Source: Streptomyces spinosus (GTDB lineage Bacteria; Actinomycetota; Actinomycetes; Streptomycetales; Streptomycetaceae). From it: a DNA stretch of 64,000 bases. The position numbers and the translations under genes are program-made. Below are positions 38,269 through 46,997 of the stretch, one piece after another. Location: assembly GCF_020400655.1 (NCBI RefSeq), contig NZ_JAINRC010000005.1, positions 310,001-374,000 of the forward strand, given 5' to 3'. Within the stretch, counting starts at the first letter, position 1. Every line of letters begins with the position of its first letter. The notes under the pieces were generated by a model, which had not been told where the DNA came from, searched no databases, and saw nothing but the letters and a program-made list of their open reading frames with translations.

Positions 38269-38592
38269 ATGTACATCAGGGGCGACCACGCCGAGCTGGT
38301 CGTCGGGGGCCGCCTCGACGTCCGCAGCGCGGCGGACGCCCGTACGGCCCTGCACTCGGCCGTCGACACCGGAGTCGGCGACCTGGTGCTCGACCTGTCC
38401 GAACTGGACTCCTGGGACGCCACCGGACTCGGGGTGATCATGGGTGCCCACCGGCGGGCCGGCCGTTGCGGGCGCCGGCTGGTGCTACGGGGCGTACCCG
38501 CGCAGATGCAGCGTCTGCTGGTGGCGACCCGGCTGCACCGCATCCTCGCCATCGAGGGCGGCATCGGGGTGGAGTCACTGCCCCGGGTGTGA
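38269..38592 (+). CDS. STAS-domain protein (anti-sigma factor antagonist-like)
   Basis: The 107-residue protein is a single STAS domain. The phosphorylation segment reads SWDATGLGV, with Thr52 at the position where SpoIIAA-type antagonists have Ser, so phosphorylation by an anti-sigma kinase is possible. ATG 38269 follows CGGGGAG; the frame upstream to 38218 is not domain-like. No anti-sigma kinase is adjacent. The next gene, a large ATPase on the same strand 209 bases later, might be a partner or unrelated. Confidence 0.88.
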   Translation: MYIRGDHAELVVGGRLDVRSAADARTALHSAVDTGVGDLVLDLSELDSWDATGLGVIMGAHRRAGRCGRRLVLRGVPAQMQRLLVATRLHRILAIEGGIGVESLPRV

Positions 38593-38801
38593 GGCACGCA
38601 ATCCTCACAAGACCGTGACGTCTCGGACCGCAGGGCACCCCGCCCTGTCGTAGACACTGAGGAAAGGTTTAGGGTGCGGTCGCCCGCCACCTCGCACCCC
38701 TCGACCGAGCGGGCCCGGACCAGAAGCGACAGCGCGGTGTGCGACAAGGCCGGGAGGGGCCGCGAACACGGGCACACGACGCTTTTGGGGGGCTTGAACC
38801 C

Positions 38802-41426
38802 ATGGACCCGATCGAGCCGATCGACCCGGCCAACCCGGTCACCCCGGGCTCCGACGAACACGGCCAGGCGCACAGCCGCCGCCCGCCCCGGGACTCCCTC
38901 GGTTCCGACTTCGCCGCCGGCCCGGCCGTGCCCGCCCGCATGGCCCAGCTCGTCACCGGCGACCTGCAACTCACCGTCAATCCGGTCGACGGCAGCGAGA
39001 TAGAGCCCTGCCCGCCGGCCGAGCTCCCCGGCAGGCCCCGCAAGCGCACCGCCGCCGAACGCGCCGGTACGGAACGCGCCGCCCTGCCGCCCGTGCCGGC
39101 CGGCCCCGCCCAGCCGGCGCTCTCCCTGCTGGAACGCCAGGACGAACGCGAGCGCCTGGTCCGCCTCCTGGCCCGGGGCCGCTCGGTCCGGCTCACCGGC
39201 CCGGCCGGCTCCGGCCGCACCGCCCTGCTCGAACTGGTCGCCGAGGACTGCCTGGACCTCGCCCCCGACGGCGTGGTCCGCCTCAACGGCTTCCACCGCA
39301 CGGCCGGTGACCTCCTGCACGACCTGTTCCACGCCGTTCACGACGCCCCCCGCCACCGCCCCGACCGGGACGAACTCCTCGCCGCCGTCCAGGAGATCGG
39401 CGCGGTCGTCGTCCTGGACGACCTGGAGTTCGGCGGTGCCGCGCTGGACGAACTGCTCGAGGCCACCCCCGAGTGCGCGTTCCTGTTCGCCGCCACCCCC
39501 GACGTGCCCGCGCCCTCCGCGGGCTCCGACGTCGAGGAGGTCTTCCTCGGCGGCCTCGAACGCGCCGCCGGCGTGGAGATCCTGGAGCGGACCGTCGGCC
39601 GGGTGCTCACCGAGGAGGAGGCCAACTGGGCCGGCGACCTCTGGTTCGAGTCCGAGGGGCTGCCCCTGCGGTTCGTCCAGGCCGGTGCCCTGCTCCGGCA
39701 GCGCGACCGACTGCGCGCCAGCACGGGCGCGGTCGACGAGTACGGCGTCTTCGAGGACGTGCGCCTGCCGGCCGACCCGCCCGTGGACCTGGAGGACGAG
39801 GTCCCGCTGCCCTCCCTCGGCGAGGCCGCGGCCCCCGCCCCGCTGCTCGCCTCCCGGCTCAGCGCCTCCGCCCGCGCCACCCTGCGCTTCGCCGTCGCCC
39901 TCGGCGGTGAGGTACCGCACCAGGCGCACCTGCCCGCGCTGGTCGGCGACACCCACGCGGACGCCGCCCTCGGTGAGCTGGCGGGCTGCGGCCTGGTCTC
40001 CCCGGTCGGCTCCCGGTACCGCCTGGCGGCCGGCGTGCAGACCCAGCTGGAGGCCGCCGGGTACGCCGACGACGCCCCCGGCCACGCCGACACCGCCGCC
40101 CGGCACTACGCCTGGTGGGCCGGCCACCCCTCCGTCACCCCGGAGCGGGTGTGCGCGGAGGCCGACGCGGTCCTCGCCGCGCTCGCCGCCGTCGTCCCGC
40201 GGACGGTCCCGCCCGTCGAGGGCGAGGAGAGCAGCGCCGTACGGCTGGCCCGCACGGCCGCGCCCGCCTTCGCCGCCGGGCTCCACTGGAACGCCTGGGA
40301 GCGGGCCCTGCGGTCCGGCGCGGAGGCCTCCCTGCTGTCCGGCGAGGTGACCGAACAGGCCTACTTCCACCATGAGCTGGGCATACTCGCGCTCTGCACC
40401 GGCCGGCTCGACCGGGCACGGGCCGAACTGGAGGCGTCCAGCGGGCTGCGCGGCGCCCTCGCCGACAAGCGGGGCACGGTCGCCGGCCGCCGCGCCCTGG
40501 CTCTGCTCGCCGACCGCGCGGGCGAGGCGCCCGGGCTCCCGCCGGTGGCGGCGGGGGAGGAGCCGGCGGACGTGCGGCAGGAGGAGCGGGCGCCGGCGCC
40601 GTACGAGACCGCGGTCACCCAGCGGGTCCCGGTGCCCCGGCCGCGGGGCGGCGTCCGGGGCCTGGCCCGGCGCAACATGGTGGCGGCCGGCTCCGGCGCG
40701 CTGCTCGCCGCCGTGCTCGGTACGGTCGTCGCGCTCGGGGTGACCTCCCCCGACGACGCGGGCCGCAACCCGGCCGGCAAGGTCGACGCCAACCCGTCCG
40801 CCGGTCAGGACATCGGCGAGGGCGGCCCGGGCTCGGGGCCGGCGGACGGCGGCGGCACCGGTTCGGCGAGCAGCCGGCCCACGTCACCGGGGCCCGACGG
40901 CACGTACGGCACCGCGGACGACCCGGCACCGCCCGTGGCCCCCTCCCGCCCGTCGGAGAGCGTCGAGCCCTCCGGCTCGCACTCCTCCTCCGGCTCACCG
41001 TCCAAGTCGCCGAAGCCGGGAGGGCCGGGCGGCGGGACGACGGGGGGCTCGACCGGTGGCTCGACCGGTGGCACGACGGGCGGTACGACCGGCGGTTCCA
41101 CGGGCGGTTCCACGGGCGGCTCGACGACCGGTGGCTCGACGAGCGGCGGCACGGGCGGTACGACGACCGGCGGCGGTACGTCCACGGGCGGCAGCGGAAC
41201 CGGTGGCTCGACCGGCACGACGGGCGACACCACCGGGAGCACCGGCGGCGACGCGGGCGGCACGACGACCGGCGGCTCCACGGACGGCACCACCGGGGGC
41301 ACCACGACGGGCGGCGACACCGGCGGTACGACGACCGGCGGCTCCACGGACGGCACCACCGGCGGAACGTCGAGCAGCGCGTCGGCGTCGCAAACGGCCC
41401 CGGGAACGACCGGCACGCTGATGTGA
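38802..41426 (+). CDS. STAND-type ATPase with transmembrane helix and Gly/Thr repeat tail
   Basis: I read this 874-residue protein as a signalling ATPase with an unusual exterior. Residues 1-110 are a Pro-rich leader; 115-330 form a P-loop domain with Walker A GPAGSGRT (133-140) and Walker B VVVLDDLEF (about 200-208); 340-540 are winged-helix and helical repeats as in AfsR/STAND proteins. About 632-648 (GALLAAVLGTVVALGV) is one membrane helix. The rest is low complexity: Asp/Gly/Ser/Pro, then about 110 residues of GGTT/GGST repeats to the end. The topology suggests the repeat tail is outside. ATG 38802 has GGGGGG upstream. Substrate and role are unknown. Confidence 0.82.
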   Translation: MDPIEPIDPANPVTPGSDEHGQAHSRRPPRDSLGSDFAAGPAVPARMAQLVTGDLQLTVNPVDGSEIEPCPPAELPGRPRKRTAAERAGTERAALPPVPAGPAQPALSLLERQDERERLVRLLARGRSVRLTGPAGSGRTALLELVAEDCLDLAPDGVVRLNGFHRTAGDLLHDLFHAVHDAPRHRPDRDELLAAVQEIGAVVVLDDLEFGGAALDELLEATPECAFLFAATPDVPAPSAGSDVEEVFLGGLERAAGVEILERTVGRVLTEEEANWAGDLWFESEGLPLRFVQAGALLRQRDRLRASTGAVDEYGVFEDVRLPADPPVDLEDEVPLPSLGEAAAPAPLLASRLSASARATLRFAVALGGEVPHQAHLPALVGDTHADAALGELAGCGLVSPVGSRYRLAAGVQTQLEAAGYADDAPGHADTAARHYAWWAGHPSVTPERVCAEADAVLAALAAVVPRTVPPVEGEESSAVRLARTAAPAFAAGLHWNAWERALRSGAEASLLSGEVTEQAYFHHELGILALCTGRLDRARAELEASSGLRGALADKRGTVAGRRALALLADRAGEAPGLPPVAAGEEPADVRQEERAPAPYETAVTQRVPVPRPRGGVRGLARRNMVAAGSGALLAAVLGTVVALGVTSPDDAGRNPAGKVDANPSAGQDIGEGGPGSGPADGGGTGSASSRPTSPGPDGTYGTADDPAPPVAPSRPSESVEPSGSHSSSGSPSKSPKPGGPGGGTTGGSTGGSTGGTTGGTTGGSTGGSTGGSTTGGSTSGGTGGTTTGGGTSTGGSGTGGSTGTTGDTTGSTGGDAGGTTTGGSTDGTTGGTTTGGDTGGTTTGGSTDGTTGGTSSSASASQTAPGTTGTLM
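41262..41362 (+). repeat. Coding repeat in the ATPase tail
   Basis: A 35-bp sequence (starting ACGACGACCGGCGGCTCCAC) occurs exactly at 41262-41296 and 41328-41362. It lies within a longer field (about 41036-41375) of degenerate GGCGGCACGACG/GGCTCGACC units. Frame is kept, so length can change without disrupting the gene. Confidence 0.75.
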
Positions 41427-41523
41427 CCCCGGCCACGGCGGACACCTGCCTCCGCGCCGCGACGGTGGCTCCCGGGGTGCCCGGGGGGCGGTGCGCGGCG
41501 GCAGGGCCGGGCGGAGCCGCCGG

Positions 41524-42195
41524 TCAGAACAGGCGGAGCTTGTCGTCCTCGATGCCGCGCAGGGCGTCGTAGTCCAGGACGTGGCAGTCGATGCCGCGGT
41601 CGGTGGCGAGGACGCGGGCCTGCGGCTTGATCTCCTGGGCGGCGAAGATGCCGCGGACCGGGGCGAGGTGCGGGTCGCGGTTCAACAGGTCGAGGTAGCG
41701 CGTCAGTTGCTCCACGCCGTCGATCTCGCCCCGCCGCTTGATCTCGACCGCCACCGTCTGCCCGTCCGCGTCCCGGCACAGGATGTCCACGGGCCCGATC
41801 GCCGTCATGTACTCGCGGCGGATGAGGGTGTACCCGTCGCCCAGCGTCTCGATGCGGTCGGCGAGCAGTTCCTGGAGGTGGGCCTCCACGCCGTCCTTGA
41901 TCAGTCCCGGGTCCACACCCAGTTCGTGCGAGGAGTCGTGGAGGATCTCCTCCATCGTGATGATCAGTTTCTCGCCCGCCTTGTTGACGACCGTCCACAC
42001 GCCCTCGTCCTCGGCGGTGCCCTCCTTCAGCGTGCAGGGCGGCGACATCCAGTTGAGCGGCTTGTAGGCCCGGTCGTCGGCGTGGACGGAGACGCTGCCG
42101 TCCGCCTTGACCAGGATCAGTCGCGGGGCCGAGGGCAGGTGGGCGGTGAGCCGGCCGGCGTAGTCGACCGAGCAGCGGGCAATGACGAGACGCAT
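41524..42195 (-). CDS. nucS: Mismatch-specific endonuclease NucS (EndoMS)
   Basis: NucS starts the non-canonical mismatch repair of actinobacteria, which lack MutS and MutL. The 223-residue protein has an N-terminal DNA-binding/dimerisation domain and a C-terminal RecB-like nuclease with Asp137 (GPVDIL), Glu151 and Lys153 (AVEIKRR). The C-terminus DDKLRLF matches the sliding-clamp-binding peptide needed for activity. I chose ATG 42195 ([16 protein letters not shown]); the frame is open to 42351 but the extra residues are not conserved-looking. Confidence 0.95.
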   Translation of the reverse strand: MRLVIARCSVDYAGRLTAHLPSAPRLILVKADGSVSVHADDRAYKPLNWMSPPCTLKEGTAEDEGVWTVVNKAGEKLIITMEEILHDSSHELGVDPGLIKDGVEAHLQELLADRIETLGDGYTLIRREYMTAIGPVDILCRDADGQTVAVEIKRRGEIDGVEQLTRYLDLLNRDPHLAPVRGIFAAQEIKPQARVLATDRGIDCHVLDYDALRGIEDDKLRLF

Positions 42196-42349
42196 GGTCG
42201 GCAACGCTACTCGACGCCCGCCGGTGCTCGCGATCCGTCCGCCCAGCTCCCAGTGGATCGCCCCAATTGTCCCTTCAAACTCTTGTTCATCCCTGGCCGA
42301 TTGTGGGCGTAACGGGATCGGTTCATATACGCATTCTGCTGGTGTGGTC

Positions 42350-42372
42350 ACCTACGGTTGCCTACCGTAGGT
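42350..42372. promoter_or_regulatory. Perfect 9-bp dyad upstream of the SCO5389-family gene
   Basis: ACCTACGGT (42350-42358) and ACCGTAGGT (42364-42372) flank a 5-base centre. It lies about 100 bases before the SCO5389-family start and 155 bases from nucS, divergently transcribed. It could be an operator or an RNA hairpin in the leader. Confidence 0.5.
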
Positions 42373-42470
42373 ACGGGAGGTTGCGGCCCCTGTACCGAGC
42401 GTGTTCGAAATCGCGAACTCCCTTATCTGTCCGGCAACCCCTGCTGTTCGGGGGTGCGAGAGGAGAACCC

Positions 42471-42863
42471 ATGTCGCTCGACGTCTCACCGGCCCTACTC
42501 GAACAGGCCGAGCGAGGCGAGGTCGACGAAGCAGCATTCGTCGACTGCGTCCGGACCTCCCTGCCCTACGCATGGGAGATGATCAGCTCCCTGGTGGCCC
42601 AGCTGAAGGTGGACGGCGGCCCCTTCGCCGACAACCAGACGCCCCCGCCGGACGAGCAGGCACGCGGTCAGCTGCTGCGTGCGCTCGCGAGTGACGCGAT
42701 ACGCGGCGCGTTGCAGCGGCACTTCGGTGTGCGACTGGCCTTCCAGAACTGCCACCGCGTGGCGGTGTTCCCACTGGACGCCTCGGTGGACGAGACGTTG
42801 GCCCGCTTCACGTCGGTGCGCAGCCAGTTGCTCAACCAGTCGCCGGAGCTCCGGGACTGCTGA
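42471..42863 (+). CDS. SCO5389-family conserved hypothetical protein
   Basis: The 130-residue protein is soluble, acidic and mostly helical (LLEQAERGEVDEAAFVDCVR, ASDAIRGALQRHFG, VDETLARFTSVRSQLLNQ). It has no catalytic motif I know and the only two Cys residues are scattered. It belongs to a streptomycete family named after SCO5389. AGAGGAGAACCC before ATG 42471 is strong. It is divergent from nucS, with a perfect dyad between them; no link to repair is shown. Confidence 0.85.
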   Translation: MSLDVSPALLEQAERGEVDEAAFVDCVRTSLPYAWEMISSLVAQLKVDGGPFADNQTPPPDEQARGQLLRALASDAIRGALQRHFGVRLAFQNCHRVAVFPLDASVDETLARFTSVRSQLLNQSPELRDC

Positions 42864-42981
42864 CGCGCGGTTCCGGTACGGCCCGGACGGACAGCCGCCG
42901 GCTTGCCGCTCCACCCGCGGGGGAGGTGCATCGAGACCCAGGGCGGCAAGCCCCCCAGGCGGCCCCCGCGCGGCGGGCCGG

Positions 42982-44010
42982 TCAGCGCAAGTGGGGCAGC
43001 ACCTCGGCGCCCAGGCGCCGTAGGTTCTCCTCCGTGGCTGCGAGGTCGCCCGAGCCCTCCACCAGGAGGGCGAAACGGGAGATGCCGGTGCGCTCCGAGG
43101 TCGCCGCGAGCCGGTCGGCGGCGAGCCGCGGGGTGCCCACCGGGTGCAGTCCGCAGAGCAGTTCGGTGTAGGCGTACGGGTCGCGCATCGCGCGCGCCCG
43201 TCCGTCCACCGTCACATGCGCGTCCAGGCCCTGCCGCAGCCACCCGGGCATCGCCTTCAGCAGCGTCTCCACCGCGTCCGTGCGCCGGTCGGCGAGCTGG
43301 CAGACCCCGGCGGAGACATGGGCGGCGCCCGCGATCTCCTCCGCGGGCCGGCCCGCCGCGCGGGCGCAGCGCCGCCAGAGGGCGACCATCTCGGCCTTCT
43401 CCTCGTCCCCGACGTGCATGCCGAGCAGCATCGGCAGCCCGCGCTCGGCGGCCAGCCGTACGCTCGCCGGTGAGGTGCAGGCGAGGACGACCTCGGGGCC
43501 CGGCGCGTCCGTCAGGGCCTCCGTCGGGCGGGGGACGACCGGCACCTCGCGGAAGGCGTAGCGCTTCCCGGAGGCCGCCACGGACGGCTCGCCCAGCCAG
43601 CGCAGCAGCAGATCGAGTGACTCCGGGAACCCGTGTTCGTACGCCTCCAGTCCCGCGCCGAACACCTCCAGGTCCACCCAGGGGCCGCCGCGCCCGACGC
43701 CCAGCGTGAACCGCCCGCCACTGGTCAGGTGCAGCAGGGCGGCCTGCTCGCCGAGGGCGACCGGGTGGGCCGTGGGCAGTACGCTGACGGCCGTGCCGAC
43801 CCGGATGCGGCGGGTGCGGCCGAGCAGCAGCGCGGCCAGGGTGACCGCGGACGGGCATGTGCCGTACGGCACGAAGTGGTGCTCGGCGAGCCAGACCGCG
43901 TCCAGCCCGGACTGCTCGGCGACCTCCGCCGAGCGGACGGCCCGGTGCAGGGCCTCCCCCGGACCCTGGCCCGGGAACTGGGCCGCCAGCACAAAACTTC
44001 CTACGTGCAT
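42982..44010 (-). CDS. Luciferase-like flavin-dependent monooxygenase
   Basis: The 342-residue TIM-barrel protein belongs to the LLM class that oxidises substrates with reduced flavin. Typical segments are AEVAEQSGLDAVWLAEHHF, GTAVSVLPTAHPVALGEQ, SGGRFTLGVGRG and GTPRLAADRL. ATG 44010 follows GGAAGCAGGAAATGCG; the frame is open far upstream but the extra part is not protein-like. No flavin reductase is adjacent and the substrate is unknown. Confidence 0.88.
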   Translation of the reverse strand: MHVGSFVLAAQFPGQGPGEALHRAVRSAEVAEQSGLDAVWLAEHHFVPYGTCPSAVTLAALLLGRTRRIRVGTAVSVLPTAHPVALGEQAALLHLTSGGRFTLGVGRGGPWVDLEVFGAGLEAYEHGFPESLDLLLRWLGEPSVAASGKRYAFREVPVVPRPTEALTDAPGPEVVLACTSPASVRLAAERGLPMLLGMHVGDEEKAEMVALWRRCARAAGRPAEEIAGAAHVSAGVCQLADRRTDAVETLLKAMPGWLRQGLDAHVTVDGRARAMRDPYAYTELLCGLHPVGTPRLAADRLAATSERTGISRFALLVEGSGDLAATEENLRRLGAEVLPHLR

Positions 44011-44243
44011 CGCATTTCCTGCTTCCTTGGCTCCGACCCGGAGCTCCCCCACCCGGCATAACCGTCTGACACGTGCCCAGGACACGGCCTGGCCGGAGGG
44101 ATTTACGGATTGTCTGCAGAATGGGTCGCACGGGAGGGGGACTTGTACGGGTTGGTTCCCTGCCCCTACTCCACGCCTACCCGCCCCGGCGGCGCGTAGG
44201 CTGGACGGAGCCGAGCTTCCCGTACAGCCCCGAGAGGTGTCCC

Positions 44244-44576
44244 GTGTCCCCGCGTCGCAACCGACCGAAGGCAGCCGGATCGTCGGGCCGGAGCGCCGAG
44301 GACGACCCCGCCGGCCGGTACGGCGGCTGGCAGTCCACGGAGAGCTGGCAGGGCGAGGAGTGGAGCGTGCGCCACGTCGCCGGGGCCGGCGCGCAGGGGA
44401 AGACCTACCGCTGCCCGGGCTGCGACCAGCTGATCCCCTCCGGCGTCCCGCACGTGGTGGCCTGGCCGGAGTACGCGGGCGTCGACGACCGCCGGCACTG
44501 GCACAAGGCCTGCTGGAACGCGAAGGACCGCCGCACCTCGCGGGTGCAGCGGTCCCGTAACGCGCCGAGGTTCTGA
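44244..44576 (+). CDS. Small zinc-finger-like conserved protein
   Basis: The 110-residue protein has a disordered N-terminal third (Arg/Ser/Gly-rich) and a compact domain with YRCPGCDQLIPSGVPHVV and HWHKACW, a C-x2-C...H...H-x3-C arrangement that suggests one zinc ion and recalls HNH-type knuckles, though the catalytic HNH residues are not evident. The C-terminus is basic (RRTSRVQRSRNAPRF). The start is GTG 44244 after GAGAGG. It is often annotated as ATP/GTP-binding in streptomycetes, for which I see no motif. Confidence 0.75.
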   Translation: MSPRRNRPKAAGSSGRSAEDDPAGRYGGWQSTESWQGEEWSVRHVAGAGAQGKTYRCPGCDQLIPSGVPHVVAWPEYAGVDDRRHWHKACWNAKDRRTSRVQRSRNAPRF

Positions 44577-44633
44577 GCCGTACGTCCACCCGGCCCGGCT
44601 CTCACCAGCCCCGGCTCTTGCACGTCCCGGTTC

Positions 44634-45518
44634 TTACACGTCCCGGTTCTGGAGCAGCGCGTACGCGCCCGCGTACACCGCCGCCGTCAGGACGAGCATG
44701 ATCCACAGCGGGTCCCAGCCGGACGGGCCGGACTCGGTCAGGGAGTTGGTGTAGAACACGCTCAGCTGGTTCGGGATCGAGTACTCGAAGAGCCACTCGC
44801 GCACCTTGTCCAGCGACTCCGCCACCATGAACAGCGCGAGCACCAGCGGCGCGAGCACCACGCCGATCATGATGGTGATGGCGCCCGCCGAGTGCCGGAT
44901 GACCGAGCCGATGAGCAGCGAGAGCAGGCCGAGCAGCGCCATGTAGAGGCTGACGCCGACGGTGGCCTTCAACCAGTCGCCGCCGCTCGGGGTGCGGGCG
45001 CCGGTGTCCCCCAGCAGGGACGCGTGGACCATGGCCACGAAGCCGGACGTGACCAGGGTGACGGCGAAGGCGACGGCGAAGAACACGATCGACTTGGCGG
45101 CGAGCACCCGGCCCCGGCTGGGGCACGCGGTCATCGTCGTCCGGATCATGCCGGTGCCGTACTCCGACGCCGTGGTCAGCACACCGAGGGTGATGACGCA
45201 GATGCTGCCGAGGAGCAGGCCGAAGAAGCCGAACGACAGCGGGTTCTCGCCGGACAGGCTGGTGGAGTCGGAGTTGGCCTCGACCAGCGCGCCGGTCAGC
45301 AGGCCGATGCCGACGACGAGCAGCACGAAGACGCCGAGCGTCCACATCGTGGAGCGCACCGACCTGATCTTCGTCCACTCGGAGGCCAGCGCGTGCCCGA
45401 GGTGGGTGCGCACGACCGGGATGGGCGAGGTGTAGCCGGGGTACGGCCCGCCGGGCGCCGCCTGCCAGTCAGGCGCGGCGGCCGGGGCCTGCGGCATGGG
45501 GGGCTGGTGGGTGCTCAT
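44634..45518 (-). CDS. ABC-2 type exporter permease (module 2)
   Basis: The 294-residue protein has a Pro/Ala-rich cytoplasmic N-terminus of about 38 residues, the segment ASEWTKIRSVRSTMWTL common to this permease family, and six hydrophobic helices. The ATG overlaps the stop of its ATPase gene by four bases. It is a paralogue of the permease at 46998-47771 (both have EWTKIRSV, EYGTGMIR/EYSTGMIR). Confidence 0.92.
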   Translation of the reverse strand: MSTHQPPMPQAPAAAPDWQAAPGGPYPGYTSPIPVVRTHLGHALASEWTKIRSVRSTMWTLGVFVLLVVGIGLLTGALVEANSDSTSLSGENPLSFGFFGLLLGSICVITLGVLTTASEYGTGMIRTTMTACPSRGRVLAAKSIVFFAVAFAVTLVTSGFVAMVHASLLGDTGARTPSGGDWLKATVGVSLYMALLGLLSLLIGSVIRHSAGAITIMIGVVLAPLVLALFMVAESLDKVREWLFEYSIPNQLSVFYTNSLTESGPSGWDPLWIMLVLTAAVYAGAYALLQNRDV

Positions 45519-46867
45519 CGGGCGTCCTCGGGCTGGGTCGGGTCGGCGGGGGCGGGGGCCGCGTCGGCGGCCGGGCTCGTGGCGGGGGCCGGGGGAGCCG
45601 CCTTGACCAGGGCGGGCGGCGGGCTCTGCGGCGCCTCCCCGGCGGCGGGAGCCTGCGGCGCCTGCCCGGCCGGCTGAACCGGTGCCGGCGCCTGTGCCGG
45701 GGCGCCGGGCTGCGCGTACGGGTTGGCCGCTCCCGCCGGGCCACCGGGCGCCGTGCCCGCGGCCGTGCCCGGTGCGCCGTACCCGGCCGCCGGGGCGCCC
45801 CCGTACGGGCCCGCCGGAGGCATCCCGAAGGGCTGGCCGCCCTGCTGGGGCGGCGGCGGGGCGTACCAGCCGGGCTGGCCCTGGCCCGGTACCGGCACGG
45901 GCGGCTGGACGCCGGGCGGCAGCGGCTGCTGCAGTCCCGCCTTCTGGTCGATGGTGGAGCGGTAGTCCACGGCGCCCTGCGTCATCCGCATGTACGCCTC
46001 CTCCAGCGAGGCCTGGTGCGGGGACAGCTCCCACAGCCGGACGCCCGACTCGTGCGCGAGGTCGCTGATCCGGGGCAGCGGCAGTCCGGTGACCCGGAGC
46101 GCTCCGTCCTGCTCCGGCAGCACGTGGCCGCCCGCCTCGGTGAGCGCGGAGGACAGCTTCTCGCGCAGCTGCGGCTCGGTGTCCGGCGTGCGCACGCGCG
46201 CGAAGTCGGCGGAGTTGGCCGAGATGAAGTCCGTGACGCTCATGTCGGCGAGCAGCTGCCCGCGCCCGATGACGATGAGGTGGTCGGCGGTCAGCGCCAT
46301 CTCGCTCATCAGGTGGGAGGAGACGAAGACCGTACGGCCCTCGGCGGCGAGGGCCTTCATCAGGTTGCGGACCCAGAGGATGCCCTCGGGGTCGAGGCCG
46401 TTGACCGGCTCGTCGAAGAGCAACACCTGCGGGTCGCCGAGCAGCGCGGCGGCGATGCCGAGGCGCTGGCCCATGCCGAGCGAGAAGCCCTTGGAACGCT
46501 TTCTGGCCACGTCCTGGAGGCCGACCACGCCGAGCACCTCGTCCACGCGCCGGGCCGGGATGCCGGACAGCTGGGCGAGGCTCAGCAGGTGGTTGCGGGC
46601 GCTCCGGCCGCCGTGCACGGCCTTGGCGTCGAGCAGCGCGCCGACCTGCCGGGGGGCGTTGGGCAGCTTGCGGTACGGGTAGCCGCCGATGGTGACGGCC
46701 CCGGAGGTGGGGTTGTCCAGCCCCAGGATCATCCGCATCGTCGTGGACTTGCCCGAGCCGTTGGGCCCGAGGAAGCCGGTCACGGCTCCTGGCCGCACCC
46801 GGAAGGAAAGGTTGTACACGGCGGTCTTGTCGCCGTAGCGCTTGGTCAGGCCGACAGCCTCGATCAT
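45515..46867 (-). CDS. ABC transporter ATPase with Pro-rich C-terminal tail (module 2)
   Basis: Residues 1-300 are a standard exporter ATPase with Walker A GPNGSGKST, signature SLGMGQRLGIA (in place of LSGGQ) and Walker B VLLFDEPVNGLDPEG, followed by the usual C-terminal accessory domain. The last 135 residues (PPGVQPPVPVPGQGQPGW, then Gly/Ala/Pro repeats) are low complexity and absent from the paralogue at 47776-48729. I chose ATG 46867; GTG 46876 is an alternative. The gene is coupled to the permease. Confidence 0.92.
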   Translation of the reverse strand: MIEAVGLTKRYGDKTAVYNLSFRVRPGAVTGFLGPNGSGKSTTMRMILGLDNPTSGAVTIGGYPYRKLPNAPRQVGALLDAKAVHGGRSARNHLLSLAQLSGIPARRVDEVLGVVGLQDVARKRSKGFSLGMGQRLGIAAALLGDPQVLLFDEPVNGLDPEGILWVRNLMKALAAEGRTVFVSSHLMSEMALTADHLIVIGRGQLLADMSVTDFISANSADFARVRTPDTEPQLREKLSSALTEAGGHVLPEQDGALRVTGLPLPRISDLAHESGVRLWELSPHQASLEEAYMRMTQGAVDYRSTIDQKAGLQQPLPPGVQPPVPVPGQGQPGWYAPPPPQQGGQPFGMPPAGPYGGAPAAGYGAPGTAAGTAPGGPAGAANPYAQPGAPAQAPAPVQPAGQAPQAPAAGEAPQSPPPALVKAAPPAPATSPAADAAPAPADPTQPEDAR

Positions 46868-46997
46868 GCTCCGCACCCATCGAAAGGTTCAGGACAGCGG
46901 GGCACACGCCCCCGTAAGGGTTAGGAGGATATCGAGGCGCTGACGGTTCCGCCCAAAAGAAAGTAAAGCCGGAGGCGACGCCGTGTGACCGCGCCGC

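Noticed and set aside
38739-38801. Earlier in-frame start for the STAND ATPase
   Set aside because: The added residues are Arg/Gly-rich and the better ribosome-binding site (GGGGGG) precedes ATG 38802.
41036-41400. Short repeats that could suggest a CRISPR array
   Set aside because: The units are in frame, encode GGTT/GGST, vary in length and lack spacers, so they are coding low-complexity sequence.
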